Source: JANYJZ01 sp964523395 (GTDB taxonomy: Bacteria > Bacteroidota > Ignavibacteria > UBA10030 > SZUA-254). Taken from it: a DNA stretch of 64,000 nucleotides. A program made the translations under genes and the position numbers. The stretch spans positions 124,001 to 188,000 of the forward strand of contig CAZFXS010000004.1 in assembly GCA_964523395.1 (NCBI GenBank), written 5' to 3'. Position 1 is the stretch's first letter; each line of letters begins with the position of its first letter. The notes below the pieces were generated by a model. It searched no databases. It worked only from the letters and a program-made list of their open reading frames with translations, and had not been told where the DNA came from. Positions 42,527-51,736 of this stretch are shown in pieces.

Positions 42527-43981
42527 ATGTTCCGCAACCTTAGCATTTCGACTAAACTCCTCATCACCATGGTGCCGCTGGTGTTTCTCGCCATCGGCCT
42601 CAGCGCTTACCTAAACAATCTCTACCAAGAAAAAGAAATGCTGAACCAGGCGCGATCAGCCGCACAGACAAACGCCGACCTTATCCGGGAATCGCTTGTC
42701 GATATGATGGTAACAAAATACAAAATCGATGACGAATACCTTGAACGCCTCAATAGTATCCGCGACATCCATGATGTGGAAATTTATTTCCTTCTCGACA
42801 GCCTCCGCTTAAATCTGACGTATCAATCCGAAGAACGAACACGCCGGCTAACTGAGCGACAGCGACTCATGCCGGCAAATGCCGATGTTATCGGAGTATT
42901 TCGGACCGGTGAATCATTATGGAAACGCAGGGACAACATTTATAATACCGTTATTCCGTTCCTCGCTACGCCAAAGTGCATGAAATGTCATGATGTTCAG
43001 GAAGGCGCCGTCCTTGGCGCGATCACGATGGACATCTCGATCGACAGGATCGAAGCAGCTATCAGAAATAACTGGGGACGTTCGTTTATTATCTTTCTCG
43101 TGTTCACTGCCGCGGGAATATTCGCCACGGTTCTTCTGTATCAATTGTTAATAGCTAAACGCCTCTCGAACCTGGTCGAAGCCACAAAGGCAATCGGCAG
43201 CGGAAACCTTGACAAACCCCTGCATGATTTTTCTTCGCGTGACGAGCTTGGAGAGCTGCGCATAGCGATTGAGACCATGCGCCAGCAGTTAAAAAATGCT
43301 CAGGCAAAACTGATTCATGGCGAGCGATTATCAATGATCGGCCAGATGGCAAGCTCTATTATCCATGATTTCCGCACACCAATGAGCACCATCAATCTTG
43401 CGGTAGCAAACCTGCAGCAGGGACAGGATGTCGGGCGCGAAAAAATGGAACTCTGGTATGGTATGATCCGAGACTCTGTTCAGAAAATGATCACTATGGC
43501 GCAAGAGCTGCTGGAATTTTCGCGCGGTGAGGCAACACTGAATAAACAGGAGCATTCAGTTCCGGAATTTGTTGATTTGATAACGCGCAGTGTTTCACTT
43601 CACCTTGAACAGGCGCATATCCGTTTAACAGTAGAACAGGAATATGGCGGCAAGTGTGTATTTGATATGGACAGGTTTCACCGGGCATTGGTGAACATCA
43701 TTACAAACGCACAGGATGCCATGAGCAACGGCGGCGAGCTTCGCATCAGTTCATCGTTCAGAAATGGTTACGTCTGCTTTACCATCAGCGACACCGGGCA
43801 GGGCATCCCGGCTGAAATCAAAGACAAGATATTCGATGCGTTTGTAACAAAGGGAAAGAAAAAAGGTACCGGCCTCGGGCTCGCAATTACAAAACGGATC
43901 ATTGACCAGCATGGAGGTATGATCGATGTAAAGAGCGAAGCCGGGAGAGGGACAACGTTTGAGGTAATGATACCGGCGTAG
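42527..43981 (+). CDS. Sensor histidine kinase with a periplasmic CxxCH haem motif
   Basis: ATG 42527 is preferred over TTG 42518. The 484-residue product has an N-terminal helix (LLITMVPLVFLAIGLSAYL), a periplasmic sensor of about 150 residues, a second helix near 180-205, a HAMP domain and a HisKA/HATPase module. The phospho-acceptor His is in SSIIHDFRTPMS, and the N, G1 and G2 boxes are NIITNAQDAM, DTGQGIP and GTGLGLAI. The sensor contains CMKCH near 150-155, a c-type haem site close to the second helix, which suggests redox or gas sensing. No response regulator gene is adjacent, so the partner is elsewhere or lost. Confidence 0.93.
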   Translation: MFRNLSISTKLLITMVPLVFLAIGLSAYLNNLYQEKEMLNQARSAAQTNADLIRESLVDMMVTKYKIDDEYLERLNSIRDIHDVEIYFLLDSLRLNLTYQSEERTRRLTERQRLMPANADVIGVFRTGESLWKRRDNIYNTVIPFLATPKCMKCHDVQEGAVLGAITMDISIDRIEAAIRNNWGRSFIIFLVFTAAGIFATVLLYQLLIAKRLSNLVEATKAIGSGNLDKPLHDFSSRDELGELRIAIETMRQQLKNAQAKLIHGERLSMIGQMASSIIHDFRTPMSTINLAVANLQQGQDVGREKMELWYGMIRDSVQKMITMAQELLEFSRGEATLNKQEHSVPEFVDLITRSVSLHLEQAHIRLTVEQEYGGKCVFDMDRFHRALVNIITNAQDAMSNGGELRISSSFRNGYVCFTISDTGQGIPAEIKDKIFDAFVTKGKKKGTGLGLAITKRIIDQHGGMIDVKSEAGRGTTFEVMIPA

Positions 43982-44063
43982 CTACTTGTTGCGAAAACTG
44001 CTTTGCAAGTTACTTAAATGTCACCCCGATTACACCCGATCCGAACGCTTGAATTCGCATGTA

Positions 44064-45935
44064 TCATTGTACAACGAGTACCGGAATTGAAAGCTTGTGT
44101 CTCACCTCCGAGATGGAAGCACCAAAAAGCACATCTTTAAATCCCCGATGGCCATGCCCGCCCATCACCAGCAAATCAATTTCGTATTCTCCGGAAAGCT
44201 TAACAAGCTGATCCGGAACGCGACCAAACCCTAACGCGGGAATAGCATCAATGTTTTTTTCCTTTAGCTGCTTCGCGATGGCATTTAGTTTCTCCCTGTC
44301 ACTGCGTGCTTCGTCATCATTTGCTTCCTTACCATACAACTGGCCGCTTACGCCCTCTACAATATGAAACAAGTACATTGACGCCCCATGCTGTAGAGCA
44401 AGTGTTTGCGCATGCGACAAAACTTTCGCGTCCACCGGACCATAATCGAGAGCAACTCCTATTCGTGCATAGGTTTGAGGGGCAACAGCGACTGACTTTT
44501 CCGGCGAAGAAACAACGGGGGTTTTCTTACGCAATGCCACCGGAAGTGCAACATATATTAACAGAAACGCGCAACCGACGGCAACCGGGACAACGGTTAT
44601 CCACAACCAAATTGCATCAGGTCCCGCATTTTCTATCCAACCGGAAATTGTCGAAAGAACCAGTTTCGCGTTTAACCCGACGATAATTGTGGCTGAAACC
44701 CAGGCAAGGATTTTTACCCATGTTTTATTGGCAAATTCTCCCATCTTCTCTTTATTGCTTGTATACTGAATGAGAGGTATGACAGCAAACGGGAGCTGAA
44801 GACTTAAAATAACCTGGCTGAGAATAAGAAGTCCATAGGAACCCTCTTCTCCTTTGATTGAAATGACAAGGACTGCAGGAACGATGGCAATTAATCTTGT
44901 GATCAGCCTTCGTAAAACCGGCCGTATTCTGAATTGCAGAAACCCTTCCATAACAATTTGACCGGCAAGCGTTCCGGTAAGCGTTGAACTTTGTCCCGCT
45001 GATAGCAGAGCAACTGCGAAGAGCGTGCTGGCAATCGCGGAACCGAGAAGAGGAGAGAGCAGTTCATGCGCCTGTTGAATTTCTGTTACAACCACTCCAT
45101 TTTTGAAAAACACAGCCGACGACACAATGAGAATTGCTGAGTTGACAAAGAACGCGGCGTTAAGCGCGACTGCGGTGTCAACCAGATTGTACTTGCATGC
45201 TCTGCGCTTCGCATCAGTAGTTTGCTGTACTTCACGGGTTTGCACAAGCGCGGAATGAAGATACAGATTGTGCGGCATCACGGTTGCGCCGAGAATACCG
45301 ATTGCCACATACAGGCTCTCGGAGGACAGCCGCGGAACAAATCCTGTCACCACATCGCCCCACACAGGTTGTGAAAGAAAAACCTCTATGCCGAAACAGA
45401 CACCTATAGTTGTGACGAGTGCGAGGATAAAGGCTTCCATTTTCCGGATGCCGAAACTCTGAATCACCAGAAACAGCATTGTGTCAAAACCGGTAATGAT
45501 GACGCCATACAGAAGCGGTATATCAAACAGCAGATTTAATCCGATCGCTGTACCGAGAACTTCGGCAAGGTCGCATGCGGCAATAGCCACCTCACAAAGA
45601 ATCCAGAGAATAATTGCGACCGGTTTGGGATAGCTTTCACGGCAGGCCTGCGCGAGATCGCGCCCGGAAACAATCCCCATCCTCGCTGAAAGTGTTTGCA
45701 GTAACACGGCCATGAGATTCGACATTGCCAAAACCCAGATCAGCTGGTATCCAAAGCGGGCACCGCCTTCAAGATCCGTTGCCCAGTTTCCGGGATCCAT
45801 ATATCCGACACTCACAAGATATGCCGGCCCTGCAAATGCGAACATGCGTTTAAAGATCCCCGCACTCCACGGGATGGAAACACTCCGATGTACTTCGGAG
45901 AGTGAAACAGATGTATGTTCAGTTTTTATCTTCAT
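44064..45935 (-). CDS. mntH: NRAMP manganese transporter fused to a UspA domain
   Basis: The 623-residue product has NRAMP helices with the metal-site motif in helix 1 (SVGYMDPGNWATDLEGG, DPGN) and the MPHNLYLHSALVQ motif in helix 6, so it should import Mn2+ or Fe2+ with protons. The last 150 residues (from about 475, YARIGVALDYGP) form a universal stress protein domain with the ATP-binding-type tail GHGHRGFKDVLFGASISEV. That fusion is not present in E. coli MntH. Its ATG overlaps the mntR stop (ATGA), so the two genes are coupled. Confidence 0.93.
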   Translation of the reverse strand: MKIKTEHTSVSLSEVHRSVSIPWSAGIFKRMFAFAGPAYLVSVGYMDPGNWATDLEGGARFGYQLIWVLAMSNLMAVLLQTLSARMGIVSGRDLAQACRESYPKPVAIILWILCEVAIAACDLAEVLGTAIGLNLLFDIPLLYGVIITGFDTMLFLVIQSFGIRKMEAFILALVTTIGVCFGIEVFLSQPVWGDVVTGFVPRLSSESLYVAIGILGATVMPHNLYLHSALVQTREVQQTTDAKRRACKYNLVDTAVALNAAFFVNSAILIVSSAVFFKNGVVVTEIQQAHELLSPLLGSAIASTLFAVALLSAGQSSTLTGTLAGQIVMEGFLQFRIRPVLRRLITRLIAIVPAVLVISIKGEEGSYGLLILSQVILSLQLPFAVIPLIQYTSNKEKMGEFANKTWVKILAWVSATIIVGLNAKLVLSTISGWIENAGPDAIWLWITVVPVAVGCAFLLIYVALPVALRKKTPVVSSPEKSVAVAPQTYARIGVALDYGPVDAKVLSHAQTLALQHGASMYLFHIVEGVSGQLYGKEANDDEARSDREKLNAIAKQLKEKNIDAIPALGFGRVPDQLVKLSGEYEIDLLVMGGHGHRGFKDVLFGASISEVRHKLSIPVLVVQ

Positions 45936-46585
45936 AGTTTTTGTACAAAAATATTTTTAGCCATCTGACGGCTCAGGGAAATCTGTTTTTTTTTGAATTG
46001 AACGATAACCGAGCCGTCAAACTCTATTCGTTGTTTTATGAGAAATGTGGTGTTCAGTCGAAGTCCTACCGAATCAAGATATTGCAACGCCTCAGGGCTT
46101 TCGTCGCTGACGCGAACTATAACATATTTTTCTCTCACCTCACATTCATCAAGACTTTGATAGTTGAGTTCAACCAATTCACCATCGGCAGTTGGAATCG
46201 GATCCCCGTGCGGATCTACCTTTGGATAGCCAAGCATTTTGTCGAGGCGTTTATCGAGCTCATCGGAAGTCACATGCTCAAGACGTTCCGCTTCCTCGTG
46301 CACTTCATCCCAGGTATAGCCGAGGTGTTGCACAAGAAACATCTCCCATAAACGGTGGCGGCGCATCATTTTCATCGCCAGACGTCTTCCGGATTCGGTA
46401 AGATTAACCCCCTGGTAAGGGACATAATGAATCAATTTTCTCTCAGAAAGTTTTTTCATCATGTCGGTAACAGAACCATCGCCGATGTTAAGATGCTTGG
46501 CAAGTTCTGAGGTACCTACAGATTTGCCCCTTTTCCCCAGTTTATAGATACTTTTGATGTAGTCTTCGGTTGATTGATTGAGCAT
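45932..46585 (-). CDS. mntR: MntR/DtxR-family metal-dependent repressor
   Basis: A 217-residue protein with an N-terminal winged HTH (GTSELAKHLNIGDGSVTDMM, LIHYVPYQGVNLTESGR), a dimerisation/metal-binding part (RHRLWEMFLVQHLGYTWDEV, EAERLEHVTSDELDKRL) and a C-terminal FeoA/SH3-like domain. It represses transcription when loaded with Mn2+ or Fe2+. The linked mntH and the operator at 46601-46618, which overlaps its own promoter, point to manganese control and autoregulation. Iron specificity is not excluded. Confidence 0.93.
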   Translation of the reverse strand: MLNQSTEDYIKSIYKLGKRGKSVGTSELAKHLNIGDGSVTDMMKKLSERKLIHYVPYQGVNLTESGRRLAMKMMRRHRLWEMFLVQHLGYTWDEVHEEAERLEHVTSDELDKRLDKMLGYPKVDPHGDPIPTADGELVELNYQSLDECEVREKYVIVRVSDESPEALQYLDSVGLRLNTTFLIKQRIEFDGSVIVQFKKKQISLSRQMAKNIFVQKL

Positions 46586-46600
46586 AATGTCGTTATTAAT

Positions 46601-46618
46601 ATTTAGGCTTACCTAAAT
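46601..46618. promoter_or_regulatory. DtxR/MntR-type operator
   Basis: ATTTAGGCTTACCTAAAT is a palindrome with 7-bp arms (ATTTAGG/CCTAAAT) and a 4-bp centre. It resembles the TTAGGnTAnCCTAA boxes of DtxR-family repressors. It overlaps the -7 element of the mntR promoter. Confidence 0.85.
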
Positions 46619-46643
46619 ATATATTTTGGTATGTAAAAGTCAA
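46614..46643 (-). promoter_or_regulatory. Bacteroidetes-type promoter of mntR-mntH
   Basis: On the minus strand TTG (46643-46641), a 19-nt spacer and TATATTTA (46621-46614). The -7 element shares bases with the operator, so a bound repressor would block RNA polymerase. Confidence 0.6.
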
Positions 46644-46794
46644 ATCTTAAATAAGGAAATCATTCCCTGTCTCTTGATTGGCTTAGATTTTTCATAGTAA
46701 TTGTGTGAAGGCAATCACATTTGTCATTTGAGATTGCCCTATTTTTGGTTAATCTGTTTACGCTTCACGAATTAATACAAACAACGGAGATTGT

Positions 46795-47178
46795 ATGGGT
46801 CAACAGCAAATATTGATGATTGTGTTGGGAGTGATAATTGTGGGGATAGCGATTGCTGTCGGTATTGCTCAGTTTGGTTCAGATAGTATCTCCTCCGCGA
46901 AAGACGGACTTATTAACGACCTGAACAATCTTTCAATCAACGCGTTTCAGTATAAATCTCTTCCGCGTTCTATGGGAGGGGGAAGCGGATCGTACGTGGG
47001 GTACAGAATTCCGACAAAGCTTCAGTCTAATGAAGATGGGACTTTTTCCGTAAGCACATCAACCTCATCCCGTGTAACATTTGTTGCAACCTCGGCAATT
47101 GGATACGGGACAATTACAGTAATATGTGACAGCCTGGGGCAACTCGGAGCTTTTACATACGCGGGCCAGTTTCAATAA
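46795..47178 (+). CDS. Pilin-like small exported protein
   Basis: A 127-residue protein beginning MGQQQILMIVLGVIIVGIAI, a hydrophobic N-terminal helix with no classical leader. A helical stretch (SAKDGLINDLNNLSINAFQY) and a beta-rich, Ser/Thr/Gly-rich C-terminal part follow. The plan resembles type IV pilin-like or pseudopilin proteins, but the processing site (G-F-x4-E) is missing. No pilus assembly genes are nearby. A single-helix membrane or secreted protein is the alternative. The 209-nt gap before it holds the mntR promoter and a small hairpin (arms 46710-46716 and 46732-46738). Confidence 0.65.
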   Translation: MGQQQILMIVLGVIIVGIAIAVGIAQFGSDSISSAKDGLINDLNNLSINAFQYKSLPRSMGGGSGSYVGYRIPTKLQSNEDGTFSVSTSTSSRVTFVATSAIGYGTITVICDSLGQLGAFTYAGQFQ

Positions 47179-47199
47179 CAATAGTTTCTCTCTTACCCT

Positions 47200-47284
47200 G
47201 TAACATCCGGACTATCCGCCATCTCTCTGGCGGATTCGCAACCGAATTATAGCAATATATGTCCATTGAAGAAATGGACACTAC
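47200..47284. repeat. Degenerate REP pair
   Basis: GTAAC at 47200-47204 (variant head), a separate CCGCCATCTCTCTGGCGG hairpin (47217-47234), and a unit at 47261-47284 with stem GTCCATTG/AAATGGAC (one mismatch) ending ACTAC. It lies between the convergent pilin-like and POT-like genes. Confidence 0.7.
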
Positions 47285-47294
47285 CGCTTTCCTG

Positions 47295-48560
47295 CTATAC
47301 ATTATTCTCCTTCTTTACAAGGAAGAAATTATAAGCGATCATTAACAACGTTGATCCAAACCCTATTCCGGCAAGAATATACCACATCATCGTCGGGTTA
47401 AAGGAAGATTTAATATACGTTTCCACCAACCAGCCGGCCAGCGGACCCGCAACAAACGAACCGATCGCAACCGGCAAAAAAGCAAATCCCATGAACGTCC
47501 CTACCTGGTCTTTTGGAGCAAGCGCGCTTACATACTCATAAAAACGAGGCGCTTGTGTTGCCTCTCCGATCGCGAACAACATCATCGCAATAATCGCACC
47601 GGTCACCGAACCCGTAACAGCAATAATCAACCACGAACAACTAGCGATGAGGAAGCCCAGGGTCATTGCAGTAATCGGTTTCCATTTTTTTACCATTGCA
47701 GTAATTGGAACACCCACAAGAATAATTGTCCATGCATCCACTGTCTCCAGTATTTCGAATTGTTCAAAATGCAGCACATCGGTGACATAAAACGGGAATG
47801 AGTAAAAAATCTGCCAGAACATGATCCAGAAACCGGAAAAGATTACCAGAAATGCTATAAAACGCCCGTTTGCGAATACCATAAACATGTCAATGATAAC
47901 CTGTCCCATTGTTTTTCCGCTTGCCTGTTCATTTGATTCTACAGGCTCTTTGAAAAATAATAATGTTCCGATAAACAACAGCAATGATGTCAGGGACGAC
48001 ATAACCAAAACAAATTCAATTCCCAGCCCTTCGCGCACCTGCAGAGCGAGTATCGGGCCAATCGCTCCGCCGATATTGACAAGTGTATAGTAAATTGAGA
48101 ATCCCAACGACCGTGACTCAGGTTTCGATGTTCTCGCAACCGTCCCTACAATACATGGCTTAATAAGTGATCCTCCGACAGCAGTAAGAAACAGCACCGC
48201 AATGATGTAGGGAGTTTTGCCAATTGCGCCGACGATTTCCTGACCAAACTCCATTCCCGCCAAACCTATTAAAAAATATCCAACAGTGAAGAACGCAAAG
48301 CACGCCGAGAGGGTCCGCTTAAAACCGTAGCGGTCGACGAAGGTTCCAGCAAGAATTGGAAGTGAATACAACACTCCGGAAAAAAGGCCGGCGAGTGACC
48401 CCGCAACCTGAGGACCCAATCCCACTTTTGTGGCGAGATACACGGTCAGTACCGCCTTCGCCCCGTAAAAGGCAAACCGTTCAAAAAGTTCAAGCGTATT
48501 GGCTATCCAAAACGTTTTGTGAAAGCCGGTACGGACATTCTGTATCCAGGAGTTGCTCAT
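47295..48560 (-). CDS. POT-like major facilitator transporter
   Basis: A 421-residue protein with about 12 membrane helices. The first helix region ELFERFAFYGAKAVLTVYL resembles the E-x-x-E-R-F-x-Y-Y-G signature of proton-dependent oligopeptide transporters (POT/PTR), with Phe in place of the first Tyr. DRYGFKRTL follows helix 2 as the MFS signature. It may carry peptides or another small molecule; the length is shorter than many POT proteins and the exact substrate is unknown. It is divergent from pckG. Confidence 0.8.
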   Translation of the reverse strand: MSNSWIQNVRTGFHKTFWIANTLELFERFAFYGAKAVLTVYLATKVGLGPQVAGSLAGLFSGVLYSLPILAGTFVDRYGFKRTLSACFAFFTVGYFLIGLAGMEFGQEIVGAIGKTPYIIAVLFLTAVGGSLIKPCIVGTVARTSKPESRSLGFSIYYTLVNIGGAIGPILALQVREGLGIEFVLVMSSLTSLLLFIGTLLFFKEPVESNEQASGKTMGQVIIDMFMVFANGRFIAFLVIFSGFWIMFWQIFYSFPFYVTDVLHFEQFEILETVDAWTIILVGVPITAMVKKWKPITAMTLGFLIASCSWLIIAVTGSVTGAIIAMMLFAIGEATQAPRFYEYVSALAPKDQVGTFMGFAFLPVAIGSFVAGPLAGWLVETYIKSSFNPTMMWYILAGIGFGSTLLMIAYNFFLVKKENNV

Positions 48561-48689
48561 GAATTCCTCTATACTATTGATAGATTATCCAAATTTATAA
48601 TCCATGAAAGTAGCGAAACGGTTTCATAGAAGCAACAGATTGCCCGTGAAAGTGCTGCCTAAATGTTTGGCCTGTTGAGGTTTCCTCAA

Positions 48690-48720
48690 TTGTTCATCTC
48701 CGTTTTTTTCAGTATCTTGA
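48690..48720 (+). promoter_or_regulatory. Bacteroidetes-type promoter of pckG
   Basis: TTG (48690-48692), a 20-nt spacer and TATCTTGA (48713-48720), 43 nt upstream of the pckG ATG. Confidence 0.55.
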
Positions 48721-48763
48721 TTCACTTTTTATCAAAAATCAACTTTATTTTTAAAGGAATAGC

Positions 48764-50602
48764 ATGGATTCATTTCCGGAATATGTAAAAAACGCAAAAT
48801 TAGTTAGATGGGTTGGAGATATGGCAAGATTATGCCAGCCGAAAAATATTCACTGGTGCGAAGGAACTAATCAGGAATATCAGTCGCTGTGCGATCAGCT
48901 TGTGGCATCGGGAACGTTTATAAAACTGAACGAACAGAAACGCCCGAACAGTTTTTTGGCAAGATCAGACGCAGGTGACGTTGCCCGTGTTGAAGACCGG
49001 ACATTCATTTGCAGTATGAGAAAAGAAGACGCCGGCCCGACCAATAACTGGGTACACCCAAAGGAAATGAAAGCCACGCTGTCAACACTATTCGAAGGCT
49101 GTATGCAGGGAAGAACAATGTATGTTATCCCGTTCAGCATGGGTCCGCTTGGATCAGAGATAGCTCACATTGGCGTTCAGGTAACCGATTCACCCTATGT
49201 TGTTGTAAGCATGAAGATTATGACGCGCATGGGAAGAAAAGTATTGGACGTCCTCGGCAATAATGAATTTGTCCCGTGCCTGCACTCTGTCGGCATGCCG
49301 TTGCAGCCCGGACAGAAGGATGTTCCGTGGCCATGTAACAAAGACAAAAAGTATATTGTCCATTTCCCCGAAGAACGTTCAATCTGGTCATTCGGCAGCG
49401 GGTATGGAGGAAACGCGTTGTTGGGGAAAAAATGTTTCGCGCTCCGCATCGCGTCAGCGATGGCACGCGATGAAGGCTGGCTTGCCGAGCACATGCTCAT
49501 TCTCGGCGCCGAATCCCCCGAAGGAGAAAAAACATACATCGCAGCAGCTTTTCCCAGCGCGTGCGGTAAAACAAATTTTGCCATGCTCATTCCGCCAAAA
49601 TCTTTTAAGGGTTGGAAAATTACCACTGTTGGTGATGACATCGCATGGGTGAAGCCGGGTGCAGACGGAAAATTGTACGCGATTAACCCGGAAGCCGGTT
49701 ACTTTGGGGTGGCGCCGGGGACTTCTGTCAAGACAAACCCGAACGCGATGGAATGCATTCGCGCAAATACCATTTACACAAATGTTGCTCTTACGCCAGA
49801 CGGGGATGTATGGTGGGAAGGAATGACAGACGCGCCACCGGCAAAACTTATTGACTGGCGCGGCGAAGAATGGACCCCGGCATCCGGCAAACCTGCGGCG
49901 CATCCAAACGCCCGTTTCACCGCCCCCGCGCATCAAAATCCCATCATCGATCCCGCGTGGGAAGATCCTAAAGGTGTTCCTATCAGCGCTCTGATTTTCG
50001 GGGGAAGAAGAAGCACTGTCGTTCCGCTCGTATATCAATCCGCAAACTGGAACTTCGGCGTATACATGGCTGCCACAATGGGGTCGGAAACAACAGCGGC
50101 CGCTGCGGGCGAAGTGGGAAAAGTCCGCCGCGATCCGATGGCAATGATTCCGTTCTGCGGCTATCATATGGCGGATTATTTCAATCACTGGCTCGAATTC
50201 GGCCGGCATTTACCCAATCCGCCTCGCATTTTTGCCGTGAACTGGTTCCGCAAAGATGAAAACGGAAAATTCCTTTGGCCCGGTTATGGTGAGAACATGC
50301 GTGTGTTAAAGTGGATTGTTGACCGTGCGAAAGGGCATGGCCACGCCATTGAAAGCCCGCTCGGATGGATGCCGCAATACGAGGATATTTCATGGGAAGG
50401 ACTGGAAGAATTTACGCCCGAAAAATTCAAGATGCTCATGTCGGTGAAAAGCGAAGATTGGAAAAACGAGCTCCTTTCACAGCAGGAATTTTTCTCAAAG
50501 CTCTATGATAAACTCCCGAAAGAATTTATCTTTATGCGCGAACTTATCCTTTCGAGCCTCTGGCGATCACCTGAACATTGGGAGCTCGCGCAAGAAAGAT
50601 AA
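48764..50602 (+). CDS. pckG: Phosphoenolpyruvate carboxykinase (GTP)
   Basis: A 612-residue enzyme, the normal length of the GTP-dependent class. It converts oxaloacetate and GTP to phosphoenolpyruvate, GDP and CO2. Family signatures are the P-loop FPSACGKTNFAML (about 265-277, GTP class), WVHPKEMK early on, the metal-binding DDIAWV, and FGGRRSTVVPLV. An AAAGGAAT ribosome site lies 6 nt before the ATG. It has its own promoter, so it is likely a stand-alone unit of gluconeogenesis or anaplerosis. Confidence 0.97.
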   Translation: MDSFPEYVKNAKLVRWVGDMARLCQPKNIHWCEGTNQEYQSLCDQLVASGTFIKLNEQKRPNSFLARSDAGDVARVEDRTFICSMRKEDAGPTNNWVHPKEMKATLSTLFEGCMQGRTMYVIPFSMGPLGSEIAHIGVQVTDSPYVVVSMKIMTRMGRKVLDVLGNNEFVPCLHSVGMPLQPGQKDVPWPCNKDKKYIVHFPEERSIWSFGSGYGGNALLGKKCFALRIASAMARDEGWLAEHMLILGAESPEGEKTYIAAAFPSACGKTNFAMLIPPKSFKGWKITTVGDDIAWVKPGADGKLYAINPEAGYFGVAPGTSVKTNPNAMECIRANTIYTNVALTPDGDVWWEGMTDAPPAKLIDWRGEEWTPASGKPAAHPNARFTAPAHQNPIIDPAWEDPKGVPISALIFGGRRSTVVPLVYQSANWNFGVYMAATMGSETTAAAAGEVGKVRRDPMAMIPFCGYHMADYFNHWLEFGRHLPNPPRIFAVNWFRKDENGKFLWPGYGENMRVLKWIVDRAKGHGHAIESPLGWMPQYEDISWEGLEEFTPEKFKMLMSVKSEDWKNELLSQQEFFSKLYDKLPKEFIFMRELILSSLWRSPEHWELAQER

Positions 50603-50619
50603 CAAGGTGAATAATCTTT

Positions 50620-50657
50620 AGAATTTTTTACTTTTTAATTTTGAATTTTTACTTGCT
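50620..50657. repeat. GAATTTTT-type AT-rich intergenic repeat
   Basis: Contains TTTTTAATTTTGAATTTTTACTT, which also occurs at 39030-39055 upstream of the saccharopine dehydrogenase-like gene. Same family as 38948-39066. Confidence 0.55.
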
Positions 50658-50663
50658 TTTATC

Positions 50664-51698
50664 ATGAAGGCTGTCCGTTTCCATACATTCGGTGATGCAT
50701 CGGTACTTCGGTATGAAGAAGCACCGACGCCGGCTATTGGCCCGAATGATGTGTTACTGCAAATGAAAGCCGCCGCGCTGAATCATCTGGATATTTGGGT
50801 ACGGAGCGGTGCGCGCGAACGCAATATCCCGCTGCCGCACATTCCCGGATCGGATGGAGCCGGCATTATCGCAGAAACCGGAAGCGCAGTTGACTGGCTG
50901 AAGCAGGGAGACCGCGTGCTGATATCGTCGGGACTTTCATGCGGTCATTGCGACAAATGTTTAAGCGGACGTGATAATATCTGCCGTGATTACCGCGTGC
51001 TCGGGGTCAGAGAAGACGGAACCTACGCAGAATTTGTCAAACTCCCTGCCGTCAATGTATTGCCTATTCCGGAAGGAATGGACTTCCCCGAAGCCGCAGC
51101 TGCACCGCTTGTTTTTCTTACCGCATGGCACATGCTTGTTACACTCGCTAAAATCCAACCCGGTGAAACTGTGCTCGTACATGGCGCCGGAAGCGGTGTT
51201 GGTTCTGCTGCTATTCAAATTGCAAAACTATTCGGCTCCCATGTTATCACAACAGCAGGCGCAAACGATAAGCTTCAGAAAGCAAAATCACTCGGTGCGG
51301 ATGAACTGATTAATTACCGCGAAAAAGATTTTACCGAAGAAGTAAAACGTCTTACCGATAAAAAAGGCGTTGATGTTGTTTTTGAACATATCGGCGGGGA
51401 AGTACTGGAAAAAAGCATTACTGTTCTGACAAAAGGCGGACGACTTGTCACCTGCGGAGCCACCACTGAATTTGTCGCGAAGATGGATATACGCTATATT
51501 TACTCCCGCCATCAGACTATTTACGGTTCATGGATGGGAGGAAAGCAAGAGTTAGTCGAAGTGATGAAGTTTTTCAAAGGACCGAATCCAAAATTTCACG
51601 CCGTCATCGACAAAACATTTCCATTAGCTCAGGCTGCAGAAGCTCATAGAAGAATTGAAGAGCGGAAAAATTTCGGAAAAGTTGTTCTCACGATCTAA
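50664..51698 (+). CDS. Zinc-dependent alcohol dehydrogenase (MDR family)
   Basis: A 344-residue medium-chain dehydrogenase/reductase. The N-terminal GroES-like domain has HLDIWVRSG and IPGSDGAGII. Structural zinc cysteines are in SCGHCDKCLSGRDNIC. The nucleotide-binding VHGAGSGVGSAAIQIAKLFG has the GxGxxG fold. It oxidises alcohols or reduces aldehydes and quinones with NAD(P). The substrate is unknown. It precedes the threonine deaminase gene by 38 nt, which may be co-transcribed. Confidence 0.88.
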   Translation: MKAVRFHTFGDASVLRYEEAPTPAIGPNDVLLQMKAAALNHLDIWVRSGARERNIPLPHIPGSDGAGIIAETGSAVDWLKQGDRVLISSGLSCGHCDKCLSGRDNICRDYRVLGVREDGTYAEFVKLPAVNVLPIPEGMDFPEAAAAPLVFLTAWHMLVTLAKIQPGETVLVHGAGSGVGSAAIQIAKLFGSHVITTAGANDKLQKAKSLGADELINYREKDFTEEVKRLTDKKGVDVVFEHIGGEVLEKSITVLTKGGRLVTCGATTEFVAKMDIRYIYSRHQTIYGSWMGGKQELVEVMKFFKGPNPKFHAVIDKTFPLAQAAEAHRRIEERKNFGKVVLTI

Positions 51699-51736
51699 CG
51701 TGTTCTCGTACAAAGAGGATAGCACTGCAAATTAAC

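Noticed and set aside
49454..50209. Minus-strand frame of 251 codons opposite pckG.
   Set aside because: Shadow of the highly conserved PEPCK gene; Cys/Arg-rich composition and no family resemblance.
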